Of a stretch of DNA of 64,000 bases, positions 33,478 through 41,530 are shown one piece after another. The position numbers and the translations under genes are program-made. Below the pieces are notes generated by a model. That model was not told where the DNA came from and did not search any database. It was given only the letters and a program-made list of their open reading frames with translations. Source of the DNA: Lewinella sp. IMCC34183. GTDB lineage: Bacteria; Bacteroidota; Bacteroidia; Chitinophagales; Saprospiraceae. The DNA lies in the NCBI RefSeq assembly GCF_003390915.1, contig NZ_QMEM01000002.1:248001-312000 (forward strand), in the 5' to 3' direction. Each line of letters opens with the position of its first letter. Position 1 is the stretch's first letter.

Positions 33478-34950
33478 TCAGCCCAGCCGGCCCAGGGCAT
33501 CCCGCATCGCCCGCTGCCGGTCGCGGGCGGCCACCACGGTGGGGGCCGCCGCCCGTACGCGACAGTCCTCGATCGGACAGCGCTCACAGGTGGTATTCAC
33601 CGTGACCCGGGGGATGGCGGGGTCGTCGACGAAGGCGATCTCGCGGTGCAGGGCGTCGTTGATGAGCAGCCCCAGGGTGACGCTGACGTTCTTACCCGGT
33701 TCGGGATAATCGGTGCGGGCCAGGGTCAGGCAGAGGTACTCGTCGTCCGTACCGTAATAGTGGCTGCGTTGGGCGTCGATGCGCAGGTCGTCGCCGGCCG
33801 GCTCGCCCATCTCCTGCAGCAGGCTGATACTGACCCAGCGGCGGCAGTAGTGCTCGAGCAGGCCGTTTTCGTGGGGGTGGTGGCGGCGACTCAGGTGAAG
33901 CTCCTTATCGATCACGAAGTCGTCGGTGCCCCGGTCGTGAGCGAACCGCAGGAAGAACAGTTCGCGCAACCCGATGAATTGGGGGATGACGTTCGTCAGG
34001 CGGTGGTAGAACATCTCCGGCGTGGCGTTAAATCGCCGCATCAGGTCGAGGAAGGCGGCGGCGCCCCACCGTTCCCGCCGGAAGAATTCGCGTAAGGCAT
34101 CGGTAAACGGCCCCAGGGGCAGGTGCAGGGCCACGCTGAAGTAGGTAGCCTTGCTGTGGTTCAGCACCTCATCGAAGACCCGCCCGCGAAGGATGCTGCT
34201 GGTATTGGCGCGCTCCTTGAGCTTGAGGTAGTTGAAGGCGATCTCCTTGCCAAACTGGAAGCTGCGCTGCACCGGCGTGAGCTTGCCGTTGAGGAGAAGC
34301 TGCCCGGAGTCCGGCACGTACACGGACCGGAGGCTCTGCAGGGCGGGCTCGCCGTCCAGCCCTCCCGGAACGATAGTGTAGCGGTAGCGATCCTGCAGAA
34401 GTTCGGCGAGGATCCGGGGCGGCAGCGGCCGTACGCCGGGCAGGTTGAATTGCTCGGCAAAGCTTTCCACTGCCCGCTCCAGCTCCGGAAAATAGTTGGC
34501 ATTGAGTTCCAGGTAGGACCGCAACGCGGCGAAGTAGAAATTTTCTTCCCGGAGGGCGTAGCTGCGGCTGATCTCGAGCAACGTACTGATGAACGCCCCA
34601 ACCTGCAGGGGCGCGGCCGCGATGATCTCGGCTACCTTACTCAGTTCGATACCGAAGAGTTCCAGCGGCAGCTCGTTGAGGAAGTTGGACTGCAGCAGGC
34701 GACTTACGGGTGCCAGTTCGCGCCCCAGGTCGCCGTCGGTCAGTTCGGCGGTGGTGGTACCGAGGGCGGCGGCCAGCTGGCCGACCTTGTCGTGCTTCGG
34801 AAACTTCTTTCCCTTTTCGATCTCGTTCAGGTACGAAAGCGAAATGCCCGTCAGCTTGGACAGCTGGTCGAAACTGAAGCCCCGCTGTAGCCGAAGTTGC
34901 TTGACCTTCAGGCCGAAGATGATGCGCTCGTTCGCGGTCTTTACACTCAT
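33478..34950 (-). CDS. XRE-family regulator with degenerate ImmA/IrrE domain (RamB-like)
   Basis: A 490-residue transcription factor. The N-terminal XRE helix-turn-helix covers about 8-65 (LRLQRGFSFDQLSKLTGISLSYLNEIEKG). The central region resembles ImmA/IrrE but lacks HEXXH (FGKEIAFNYL), so it is probably not a protease. The C-terminus has the Cys-rich CERCPIEDC seen in RamB/short-chain-acyl regulators. Such proteins control acetate, propionate and glyoxylate metabolism in other bacteria. ATG 34950 is preferred to the TTG frame start because a TAAATTG box lies exactly six bases upstream. Confidence 0.8.
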   Translation of the reverse strand: MSVKTANERIIFGLKVKQLRLQRGFSFDQLSKLTGISLSYLNEIEKGKKFPKHDKVGQLAAALGTTTAELTDGDLGRELAPVSRLLQSNFLNELPLELFGIELSKVAEIIAAAPLQVGAFISTLLEISRSYALREENFYFAALRSYLELNANYFPELERAVESFAEQFNLPGVRPLPPRILAELLQDRYRYTIVPGGLDGEPALQSLRSVYVPDSGQLLLNGKLTPVQRSFQFGKEIAFNYLKLKERANTSSILRGRVFDEVLNHSKATYFSVALHLPLGPFTDALREFFRRERWGAAAFLDLMRRFNATPEMFYHRLTNVIPQFIGLRELFFLRFAHDRGTDDFVIDKELHLSRRHHPHENGLLEHYCRRWVSISLLQEMGEPAGDDLRIDAQRSHYYGTDDEYLCLTLARTDYPEPGKNVSVTLGLLINDALHREIAFVDDPAIPRVTVNTTCERCPIEDCRVRAAAPTVVAARDRQRAMRDALGRLG

Positions 34951-34956
34951 TGCGGC

Positions 34957-34963
34957 CAATTTA
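34957..34963 (-). promoter_or_regulatory. -7 box TAAATTG of the XRE regulator
   Basis: A near-consensus -7 element ending six bases before ATG 34950, which predicts a leaderless transcript. Confidence 0.48.
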
Positions 34964-35009
34964 CGTCGGACGCCGCGAAATTTCGCCGCACCGGCGTACC
35001 CGCCTTACC

Positions 35010-35606
35010 CTACTTCCATTCGAGGGTTTCGATGATCCGGAAGATGTCCTCCTTCACGTAGGCCGTTACCGGGGCCAGGGAATCGGGATTGACCTGTGTC
35101 TCGAAGTACAGCGCCCCCCGCAGGAAGTGGCGGGTGGTATCCGTGAGGAAAAACTGAAAGGGGCTGGCGGCGGGACCGGCAATGTCGAACGCCACGCCGT
35201 GGACGTCGGCGTCCGCGCGGTGCACGACAATCTCCTCGATGTCGCTCGCGCGCTGGTTGTGTACCCCGACGAGCTGAAAAGCTTCGTCGCGAAGCTCTTC
35301 CCACTGGGCGTAGGAGGTAACGGGATAGTAGCTGAAGTGGATCTTGCCGTTGAGGGCGGGGGCCAGGTCCAGATTGAACCAGCAGGAATCGGCCGGGGCC
35401 TCGTCGAAAAAGCTGGTCTCCCGCACGACTTCGGCGGACGCCGGCCGCTCGAAGGTGAACGGACAGTAGCTGGCCCCCAGGGGCGCGTAGGCGCGGGGCG
35501 GATAGTCCACGCGGGGATAGGAGCGGGGTTTCGGAACGGGGGGTACGTCGTCGCCGCAGGCGGTAAGGCCCACGAAAAAGAGGCTACAGAGCAGAAGGAA
35601 TCGCAT
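35010..35606 (-). CDS. gldD: Gliding motility lipoprotein GldD
   Basis: A 198-residue lipoprotein (MRFLLLCSLFFVGLTAC, lipobox Cys17). The mature sequence matches GldD: PKPRSYPRVDYPPRAY near the N-terminus, a central FNLDLAPALNGKIHFSYYP, and the strongly conserved C-terminal block SPFQFFLTDTTRHFLRGALYF with DSLAPVTAYVKEDI. GldD is required for gliding and type IX secretion in Flavobacterium, acting in the envelope. It stands here without other gld genes. Its presence supports assignment of the window to Bacteroidota. Confidence 0.9.
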   Translation of the reverse strand: MRFLLLCSLFFVGLTACGDDVPPVPKPRSYPRVDYPPRAYAPLGASYCPFTFERPASAEVVRETSFFDEAPADSCWFNLDLAPALNGKIHFSYYPVTSYAQWEELRDEAFQLVGVHNQRASDIEEIVVHRADADVHGVAFDIAGPAASPFQFFLTDTTRHFLRGALYFETQVNPDSLAPVTAYVKEDIFRIIETLEWK

Positions 35607-35654
35607 GCGACCCTAACGCCTGTAACCTCTCCAGGGATTGCCGTACCGGCGGGA

Positions 35655-36029
35655 TTACTTCCAGTCGCTGCACATGACACCGTTGGCGGTCTTCAGGATG
35701 ACCTGGCGGCGCAGGACGTCTTCCTTCTCCACGGACAGTACGAATCGGCCCTCGGGCAGGTCGTCCAGGATCAGGTTAATGCAGTATCCGTTGTGCTTGT
35801 TGACGATATCCCGAAAGTAGACCGCGCCGGTGGACAAGCTGCTGAGTTTGACTTTTGTCCGGGTCTGCTCCAGGTTGGCGAGTGTAAGCATCAGGGCGTT
35901 GTCGCCGAGGGAGCTGCGGGTGATCAGGGGGTTGACCGCGGTGGCTAACGCAGGCATTGGCGCGGGCACGGAAGCGGAGAGAGGGGCAGCCACCAGGGCG
36001 ATAAGCAGGGAAAAGAGCAAGGGTTTCAT
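35655..36029 (-). CDS. Small secreted protein of unknown function
   Basis: A 124-residue protein with a signal peptide (MKPLLFSLLIALVAAPLSASVPA). The mature domain LMLTLANLEQTRTKVKLSSLSTG and the tail PEGRFVLSVEKEDVLRRQVILK look like a small immunoglobulin-like/Por-sorting-type beta fold common in Bacteroidota. Two cysteines, one near the centre and one near the C-terminus, could pair. It sits 48 bases upstream of gldD on the same strand. Function unknown. Confidence 0.65.
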   Translation of the reverse strand: MKPLLFSLLIALVAAPLSASVPAPMPALATAVNPLITRSSLGDNALMLTLANLEQTRTKVKLSSLSTGAVYFRDIVNKHNGYCINLILDDLPEGRFVLSVEKEDVLRRQVILKTANGVMCSDWK

Positions 36030-36201
36030 AGCGAAGGAATTGCGGGTTAGTGATTGTAACTGAGGTCGTTACCGTTAATGACGACAAGGTGCGGGGGGCG
36101 TTGCACCTTTGCCAACTTTTCCCGATGAGCCAGGGCGGAATGTCGACGAAACCGGCCGCCGGGCCACCGCACTTCCCGGCCCCCGCTCCTGTTAGGGAGG
36201 C

Positions 36202-36411
36202 ATGAACCCCTCGTTACCCGACCTTCCGGACCTGACCCGGGACGAAAAACTGCACCTGCTGGAGCAGTTGCTCAATGGCCTGGCCCGCGACGGCGTGATC
36301 TCGAACGCGACCCTGATGACCGTTGCCACCGACGTAATGGAACTGGATTACCGGAACGACGACGACCTGCTCTGCTTTCAGTGCCTTGACAACGAATCCC
36401 CCCACGAATGA
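36202..36411 (+). CDS. Putative antitoxin of the MazF-type pair
   Basis: A 69-residue acidic protein. The N-terminal helix DLTRDEKLHLLEQLLNGLA and the C-terminal acidic tail (LDYRNDDDLLCFQCLDN) fit a toxin-neutralising antitoxin. It has no AbrB/SpoVT motif as in MazE, nor a ribbon-helix-helix that I can see. Its stop overlaps the toxin start (ATGA), the usual coupling of toxin-antitoxin genes. The antitoxin role is inferred from position and size. Confidence 0.6.
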   Translation: MNPSLPDLPDLTRDEKLHLLEQLLNGLARDGVISNATLMTVATDVMELDYRNDDDLLCFQCLDNESPHE

Positions 36412-36752
36412 AGCGCGGCGAAATCTGGCTGATCAATCTCGACCCCACCGTCGGTGCCGAGATTTCCAAGCGCCGACCGGCACTGATCGTCAGCGCCGAC
36501 GACGTGGGCCGCCTCCCGCTCCGGCTGGTGGCTCCGATAACCAACTGGAAGGATCACTACCGGCTGGTGCCCTGGATGATCCGCCTGCCCAGCGATGCGA
36601 CGACCGGCCTTGACAAGGACAGCAGCGCCGACTGCTTCCAGACCCGCAGCATCAGCGAAAAGCGGATGATCCAGAAGATCGGCGAGGCCACTCCGGATCA
36701 GGTGGACCGTGCCGTACACGGGCTGACCGTGGTGCTGGGCCTCGACCACTGA
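36408..36752 (+). CDS. MazF/PemK-family mRNA interferase toxin
   Basis: Predicted sequence-specific endoribonuclease of 114 residues, the typical MazF length. It starts KRGEIWLINLDPTVGAEISK, containing the conserved GEIW and RPALIVSAD strands, and the central loop LVAPITNW and the SADCFQTRSISEKR block match the family's substrate-groove strands. It is translationally coupled to the short gene upstream. The cleavage site cannot be predicted. Confidence 0.88.
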   Translation: MKRGEIWLINLDPTVGAEISKRRPALIVSADDVGRLPLRLVAPITNWKDHYRLVPWMIRLPSDATTGLDKDSSADCFQTRSISEKRMIQKIGEATPDQVDRAVHGLTVVLGLDH

Positions 36753-36775
36753 TCTCCGCCCACGACGGCACCCCC

Positions 36776-38212
36776 GTGCCCACTAAAATCTTACCCCACG
36801 TGAAGGACCTAACGAAAACCTCCGACTTACTCGCGCAACTCCGGGAATTCGACATCTTCCAGGACGTCGAGGACTCCGCCCTGCAGTGGCTGATCGAGAA
36901 ATCGGACTACGTACTCTACCCGAAGGACGACCACATCTTCCGCGCCGGCGAACGCGCCGACCACATGCAGGTGTTGTTGCGCGGCGAATACGTCATCCGT
37001 CGCGAAAGCAACGGACGCCGTCAGGACCTGGGTATGTGGAAGGCACCCACCGTAGGGGGCGTCCTACCCTTCAGCCGCATGGTGGAAACGCAGGCCGAGG
37101 GGATCTGCCTCCGTGATACCTACGTGCTGCTGCTGCACCGCGACTGCTTCGTGGAGATGGTCAATACCAGCTACGCCCTAACCCAGGCTTTGGTGACGGT
37201 GATGACCAACCGGGTTCGCGACTTTCAGCAGATGCGCCTGATGGACGAGAAGTTACTGGCCCTGGGCAAGATGAGCGCCGGCCTCGCCCACGAGCTTAAT
37301 AATCCAGCCTCGGCCATTCTCCGCAGCAGCCAGGAGCTGCACCGCCACCTCGTACAAACCCCGGAACGCTTCAAGGCGGTGATCACCATGCAGGTCGCCG
37401 AAGAAGCGGTCGACCGGCTTAATACCATCCTGTTCGACCGCGTCCGGGAGGCACCCGGGGAACCCGAGCTGAGCCTGATGGAAAGCGAGGACCTGTACGA
37501 TGACATATGCGACTGGCTCACCCAGCGGGAAGTCAGTGACCGCGATTGCCTGGTGGATACCTTCGTGGACTGGCACTTTCGCCCCGAATACCTCGACGAG
37601 ATCGCGGCCGTCATCCCCGACGCGGCACTATCTCCCGTGCTGCAGTGGGTAGAAACCAACCTGACCACCGAGGCCCTGGTTACCGAGATTCAGGCCGCCA
37701 GCGGGCGCATCTCCGACCTGGTGCGCTCCATCAAAACCTACAGCCACATGGACCAGGATCCCAGCCTGGAAATGGTGGACATTCACGAAGGCCTCCGCTC
37801 GACGGTCACCATGCTGAAGCACGTACTGAAGAAGAAAAACGTGCGCATCGTCAAGGAACTGGGGAGCGACATTCCCAAAGTAAAGGCCCTGGCCGGTGAA
37901 CTCAATCAGGTATGGACCAATTTGCTGAGCAACGCCCTGGATGCGATGCCCGAGCGGGACGGCCGCCTCACATTGCGCACCTTCACCGAGCGCGACTGCG
38001 TCTGCGTGGAGGTGGAGGACAACGGGCCCGGTATACCGGAAGATATCCAGAGCCGCATTTTCGAACCCTTCTTCACTACCAAGGGCATCGGTGAGGGAAC
38101 GGGCATGGGGCTGGACATCGTGCGACGCGTCATCGACCACCACAACGGCATGGTGAAGGTCGAGAGCGAACCGGGCCGGACGGTGTTCCGCGTGTGCTTC
38201 CCCGTCGAATAG
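36776..38212 (+). CDS. Sensor histidine kinase with N-terminal cNMP-binding-like domain
   Basis: A 478-residue soluble kinase starting at GTG. The N-terminal cyclic-nucleotide-binding-like beta-barrel covers about 25-150 (IFRAGERADHMQVLLRGEYVI). The H-box is AGLAHELNNPASAI with His172. A long insert separates it from the ATPase domain (NQVWTNLLSNALDAM, VEDNGPGIPEDIQ, GTGMGLDIVRRVIDHH). No transmembrane segment is seen. It lies 61 bases upstream of a REC-domain protein, forming a two-component pair that probably senses an intracellular signal. Confidence 0.88.
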   Translation: MPTKILPHVKDLTKTSDLLAQLREFDIFQDVEDSALQWLIEKSDYVLYPKDDHIFRAGERADHMQVLLRGEYVIRRESNGRRQDLGMWKAPTVGGVLPFSRMVETQAEGICLRDTYVLLLHRDCFVEMVNTSYALTQALVTVMTNRVRDFQQMRLMDEKLLALGKMSAGLAHELNNPASAILRSSQELHRHLVQTPERFKAVITMQVAEEAVDRLNTILFDRVREAPGEPELSLMESEDLYDDICDWLTQREVSDRDCLVDTFVDWHFRPEYLDEIAAVIPDAALSPVLQWVETNLTTEALVTEIQAASGRISDLVRSIKTYSHMDQDPSLEMVDIHEGLRSTVTMLKHVLKKKNVRIVKELGSDIPKVKALAGELNQVWTNLLSNALDAMPERDGRLTLRTFTERDCVCVEVEDNGPGIPEDIQSRIFEPFFTTKGIGEGTGMGLDIVRRVIDHHNGMVKVESEPGRTVFRVCFPVE

Positions 38213-38273
38213 TCTTTTTCGCGCCTGCCGTGTTGCATGCCCCCCCTTCCCTCGTTTTTTATCCCTACTCCCC

Positions 38274-39947
38274 ATGGCCAGAGACCGTAAACCCATTATC
38301 CTGTCGGTCGACGACGACCAGCAGGTACTCCGCTCCCTTAAACGCGACCTGCGCAACCAGTACCAGGCCGACTACCGCATCGTCAGCACGACCAAGCCCG
38401 CCGAGGCCCTGGAAGCCGTGGAAGACCTGAAGCGGAAAGGAGAAACCATCGCGATGTTCCTGTCCGACCAGCGCATGCCGGAAATGCTCGGCGTAGAGTT
38501 CCTGGAGCGGGCCCGGCCGCACTACCCGGCCGCGAAGCGCGTCCTGCTGACCGCGTACAGCGATACCGACGCGGCCATCAAGGCCATCAACGACGTACAA
38601 CTGGACTACTACCTGCTCAAGCCGTGGGACCCGCCGGAGGAAAAGCTATACCCCGTGATCGGCGAGCTGCTGGAGGACTGGAAACTCACCCACCGCCCGG
38701 CGTTCCAGGGTATCCGCGTGATCGGCTACCAGTACTCGCCCAAGTCGCACAACGTCAAGGACTGGCTGGCGGCCAACCTCCTCCCCTACGAGTGGGTCGA
38801 TGCCCGCAGCGAGAAGGGGGAAGAGCTGGTAAAGCTTCACCACTGCAAGGTCGTGGAGCTACCGCTCGTCCTTCTGGAGGACGGCACCGCCCTTAGCGAC
38901 CCCGCCCTGGACGACCTGGCCGAAGCCCTCGGCATGAGCGCCACGGTACAGGAGGACCTCTACGACGTGGTCATCATCGGTTCCGGTCCGTCCGGTATGG
39001 CGGCGGCGGTCTACGGCGGATCGGAGGGACTGAAGACCCTGGTCATCGAAAAGCGGGCCCCCGGCGGACAGGCCGGGAGCAGCAGCCGGATCGAGAACTA
39101 CCTCGGCTTCCCCAGTGGCCTCTCCGGCTCCGAACTGACCCGGCGGGCCATGGCCCAGACGCTCCGGTTCGGCGTGGAAGTGGTATCGCCGCGCGAGGTG
39201 ACCAACATCGAGATCCGCGACAACTACAAGATCCTTACGCTCGACGATGACAGCCAGGTGAAGACCAAGACCGTCATCCTCACCACGGGGGTCCAGTACC
39301 GGATGCTCGAGGCCGAGGGGGCCGACCGCTTCAACGGGGCGGGCGTATACTACGGAGCGGCCATCACGGAAGCCAAAGCCTGCGAGAACCAGAACGTATT
39401 CGTCGTGGGCGGCGGCAACAGCGCCGGGCAGGGCGCCGTGTACCTGTCCAAATTCGCGCGTCACGTAACCATCCTCATCCGCAAACCCGACCTCACCAGC
39501 AGCATGTCGAGCTACCTCATCGACCAGATCGACGAGATCGAGAACATTACGGTGCAGGGGTACCGGGAGGTGATCAAGGTGTGCGGCGACGACGACCACC
39601 TCCAACGCCTGGTACTGCAGAACCTGGAGGACGACAGTACCTACGAAATAGACGCAGACGCCCTGTTCATCTTCATCGGCGCGCGGCCCCGTACCGAGTG
39701 GCTGGAGGCCGGACAGATCATGACCGACAAGCGCGGTTTCGTGATCACCGGCCGGGATCTGCTCGCCTCCCCCAGCCGCCGCAAGGGGTGGTCGCTGGAG
39801 CGCAACCCCTTCCTGCTGGAAACCTGCCAGCCGGGCATCTTCGCCGCCGGCGACGTGCGCAGCGGAGCCATGAACCGCGTGGCCTCCGCCGTGGGCGAAG
39901 GTGCCATGGCCATCAAGTTCGTCCACGAATACCTCTCCGAGTTTTAG
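38274..39947 (+). CDS. REC domain fused to thioredoxin-reductase-like flavoprotein
   Basis: A 557-residue three-part protein. A receiver domain covers 1-125 (SVDDDQQV, phosphoacceptor Asp65 in FLSDQRMP, Lys in YLLKPWD). A glutaredoxin-like segment covers about 143-225 but has SPKS where the CPxC redox motif should be. A thioredoxin-reductase-like FAD/NADPH domain covers about 230-557 (IIGSGPSGMAAA, GGQAGSSSRIENYLGFP, VVGGGNSAGQGA, GIFAAGDVRSGAMNRVASAVGEG). The catalytic CATC of thioredoxin reductase is missing (YYGAAIT). It is probably a phosphorylation-controlled NAD(P)H-dependent flavoprotein, paired with the kinase upstream. The reaction is unknown. Confidence 0.86.
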   Translation: MARDRKPIILSVDDDQQVLRSLKRDLRNQYQADYRIVSTTKPAEALEAVEDLKRKGETIAMFLSDQRMPEMLGVEFLERARPHYPAAKRVLLTAYSDTDAAIKAINDVQLDYYLLKPWDPPEEKLYPVIGELLEDWKLTHRPAFQGIRVIGYQYSPKSHNVKDWLAANLLPYEWVDARSEKGEELVKLHHCKVVELPLVLLEDGTALSDPALDDLAEALGMSATVQEDLYDVVIIGSGPSGMAAAVYGGSEGLKTLVIEKRAPGGQAGSSSRIENYLGFPSGLSGSELTRRAMAQTLRFGVEVVSPREVTNIEIRDNYKILTLDDDSQVKTKTVILTTGVQYRMLEAEGADRFNGAGVYYGAAITEAKACENQNVFVVGGGNSAGQGAVYLSKFARHVTILIRKPDLTSSMSSYLIDQIDEIENITVQGYREVIKVCGDDDHLQRLVLQNLEDDSTYEIDADALFIFIGARPRTEWLEAGQIMTDKRGFVITGRDLLASPSRRKGWSLERNPFLLETCQPGIFAAGDVRSGAMNRVASAVGEGAMAIKFVHEYLSEF

Positions 39948-39951
39948 GCGC

Positions 39952-40224
39952 TTACTTGGTCACGGCTTCCCAGATCGCGTAGAGCGCCAACAGCAGCTTG
40001 AGCAGCAGCGATACCGCTTCCAACCAGGGCTTCTTGCGGGCGAGCTTGTCGGTCTTCTCGGTCGGAGTAAGCGGATACGTGACGATCACCACGATGATGT
40101 CGCGCAGCCGGTCCCGGTCGTCGTCGGGCGGCGTATCCGACCTGCGGTCGGGATTCGGTACATTTCGCCGGTCGGGACGCTGGACGCCGCTGCCGGTTGG
40201 GTTCTTGGTGTTATGGGCTGACAT
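39952..40224 (-). CDS. Small protein with C-terminal membrane anchor
   Basis: A 90-residue protein: a basic, Pro/Asp/Arg-rich N-terminal half (VQRPDRRNVPNPDRRSDTPPDDD), a middle segment IIVVIVTYPLTP and a C-terminal hydrophobic stretch (LEAVSLLLKLLLALYAIWEA) that could anchor it in the membrane. No family recognised. A near-perfect promoter (TTTG, 19 bases, TATTTTTG) lies upstream, which supports its being a real gene. Confidence 0.65.
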   Translation of the reverse strand: MSAHNTKNPTGSGVQRPDRRNVPNPDRRSDTPPDDDRDRLRDIIVVIVTYPLTPTEKTDKLARKKPWLEAVSLLLKLLLALYAIWEAVTK

Positions 40225-40264
40225 GCTTTGAAATTGAGACGAATGATTCCCTCTAGCGGCCTGA

Positions 40265-40295
40265 CAAAAATAGTTGTTTTTTATCTCTTAACAAA
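40265..40295 (-). promoter_or_regulatory. Consensus promoter (TTTG-N19-TATTTTTG)
   Basis: On the minus strand, -33 TTTG (40295-40292) and -7 TATTTTTG (40272-40265) are separated by exactly 19 bases, the best fit to the Bacteroidota primary-sigma promoter in this window. It reads toward the small gene at 40224. Confidence 0.7.
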
Positions 40296-40302
40296 CATTT
40301 TG
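40274..40302 (+). promoter_or_regulatory. Divergent near-consensus promoter (TTG-N19-CATTTTG)
   Basis: TTG at 40274-40276 and CATTTTG at 40296-40302 are 19 bases apart, reading toward the hydrolase-OsmC gene. The two divergent promoters overlap almost completely. Confidence 0.45.
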
Positions 40303-40313
40303 TTTTAAACAAA
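40290..40313. promoter_or_regulatory. Three-half-site palindromic operator candidate
   Basis: AACAAA, CAT, TTTGTTT, T, AAACAAA: the central TTTGTT arm forms one perfect inverted repeat with the left AACAAA (40290-40304) and a second with the right AAACAAA (40299-40313). The sites cover the -33 of one promoter and the -7 of the other. Confidence 0.55.
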
Positions 40314-40318
40314 CAGCC

Positions 40319-41527
40319 TTGAACGCCCGTAAAGTTTCCTTCCTCAACGCTTCCGGCCAGGAACTCTCCGCCCGCCTGGAGCTCCCCGTCAACCGCCATC
40401 CGTACGCCTTCGCGGTCTTCGCCCACTGCTTTACCTGCGGACAGACGCTCACCGCTATTCACAACATCTGCCGGGAGCTCAACCTCCAGGGTATCGGGGT
40501 GCTGCGCTTTGACTTTACCGGCATCGGGGAAAGCGAGGGCGACTTCGTGGACACCACCTTCACCACCAACATCACCGACCTGGAGGCCGCCGCGGACTAT
40601 CTCGCCGAGCACCACCTCGCCCCCGCCCTGCTGGTCGGGCACAGTCTCGGCGGAGCGGCGGTACTCTGCGCGGCGCCGCGGATCCCCTCCGTCCGCGCGG
40701 TGGCCACCATCGGCGCGCCCTTCTCGCCCGACCACGTGGCCCAACACTTTCAGGAGGAACTGGAAACGATCACCGCGGAGGGCGACGCTACCGTCTCCAT
40801 CGGCGGCCGGCCCTTCCGGATCGCCCGGCAGTTCGTCGAAGACCTCGGCAACCACCAACTCGACCGCCGCATCCGCGATATGGAGGCCGCCCTGCTGATC
40901 CTGCACTCCCCGCAGGACCGCACCGTCTCCATCGACGAGGCTGCCAAGCTGTACACCGCCGCCCGCCACCCAAAGAGCTTCGTAAGCCTCGACGGTGCCG
41001 ACCACCTGCTCTCGGACGCCGACGACAGCCACTACGCCGGCCAGGTGATCGCCGGCTGGTCGCGCCGCTACCTGCCCGTACCCGAAGCCTCCCCCCTGCG
41101 CAGCGAGCACAACGTGGCCGTACGCCTCGCCGGTGAGGGATACACCACCGAGGTGATGGTCCGCCAGCACCACCTGACCGCCGACGAACCGGTAAAGGTG
41201 GGGGGCAACGACTTCGGCCCCGGTCCCTACGAGCTCGTCAGTGCGGGCCTGGGTGCCTGTACCGCCATGACCATCCAGATGTACGCCCGCCGCAAAAAGT
41301 GGCCCGTAGAGGAAGTGGAGGTCCACCTTAACCACAAGAAAGATTACACCACCGACCTGCTCGAATCCGACGACAAGCACTCCAAGATCGATCAGTTTGA
41401 GCGGGTCATCGCGATCCGGGGTGAGCTTACCGACGAGCAGCGCGAACGGCTGCTGGAGATCGCCGACCGCTGCCCCGTCCACCGCACGCTGCACGAAACG
41501 GTGGAAGTGACCACCCGATTGAAGTAA
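40319..41527 (+). CDS. Alpha/beta-hydrolase fused to OsmC-like protein
   Basis: A 402-residue fusion, apparently starting at TTG. The N-terminal half (about 1-255) is an alpha/beta hydrolase with the nucleophile elbow VGHSLGGAAVL, an oxyanion-type FAHCFTC start and a C-terminal LDGADHLL holding the catalytic His. The C-terminal half (about 265-402) is OsmC/Ohr-like with both family cysteines (LGACTAMTIQMYA and DRCPVHRTL). OsmC proteins reduce organic hydroperoxides with thiols. The fusion is a known Bacteroidota/Proteobacteria arrangement; the hydrolase substrate is unknown. Its control region carries the triple half-site. Confidence 0.88.
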   Translation: MNARKVSFLNASGQELSARLELPVNRHPYAFAVFAHCFTCGQTLTAIHNICRELNLQGIGVLRFDFTGIGESEGDFVDTTFTTNITDLEAAADYLAEHHLAPALLVGHSLGGAAVLCAAPRIPSVRAVATIGAPFSPDHVAQHFQEELETITAEGDATVSIGGRPFRIARQFVEDLGNHQLDRRIRDMEAALLILHSPQDRTVSIDEAAKLYTAARHPKSFVSLDGADHLLSDADDSHYAGQVIAGWSRRYLPVPEASPLRSEHNVAVRLAGEGYTTEVMVRQHHLTADEPVKVGGNDFGPGPYELVSAGLGACTAMTIQMYARRKKWPVEEVEVHLNHKKDYTTDLLESDDKHSKIDQFERVIAIRGELTDEQRERLLEIADRCPVHRTLHETVEVTTRLK

Positions 41528-41530
41528 GTC

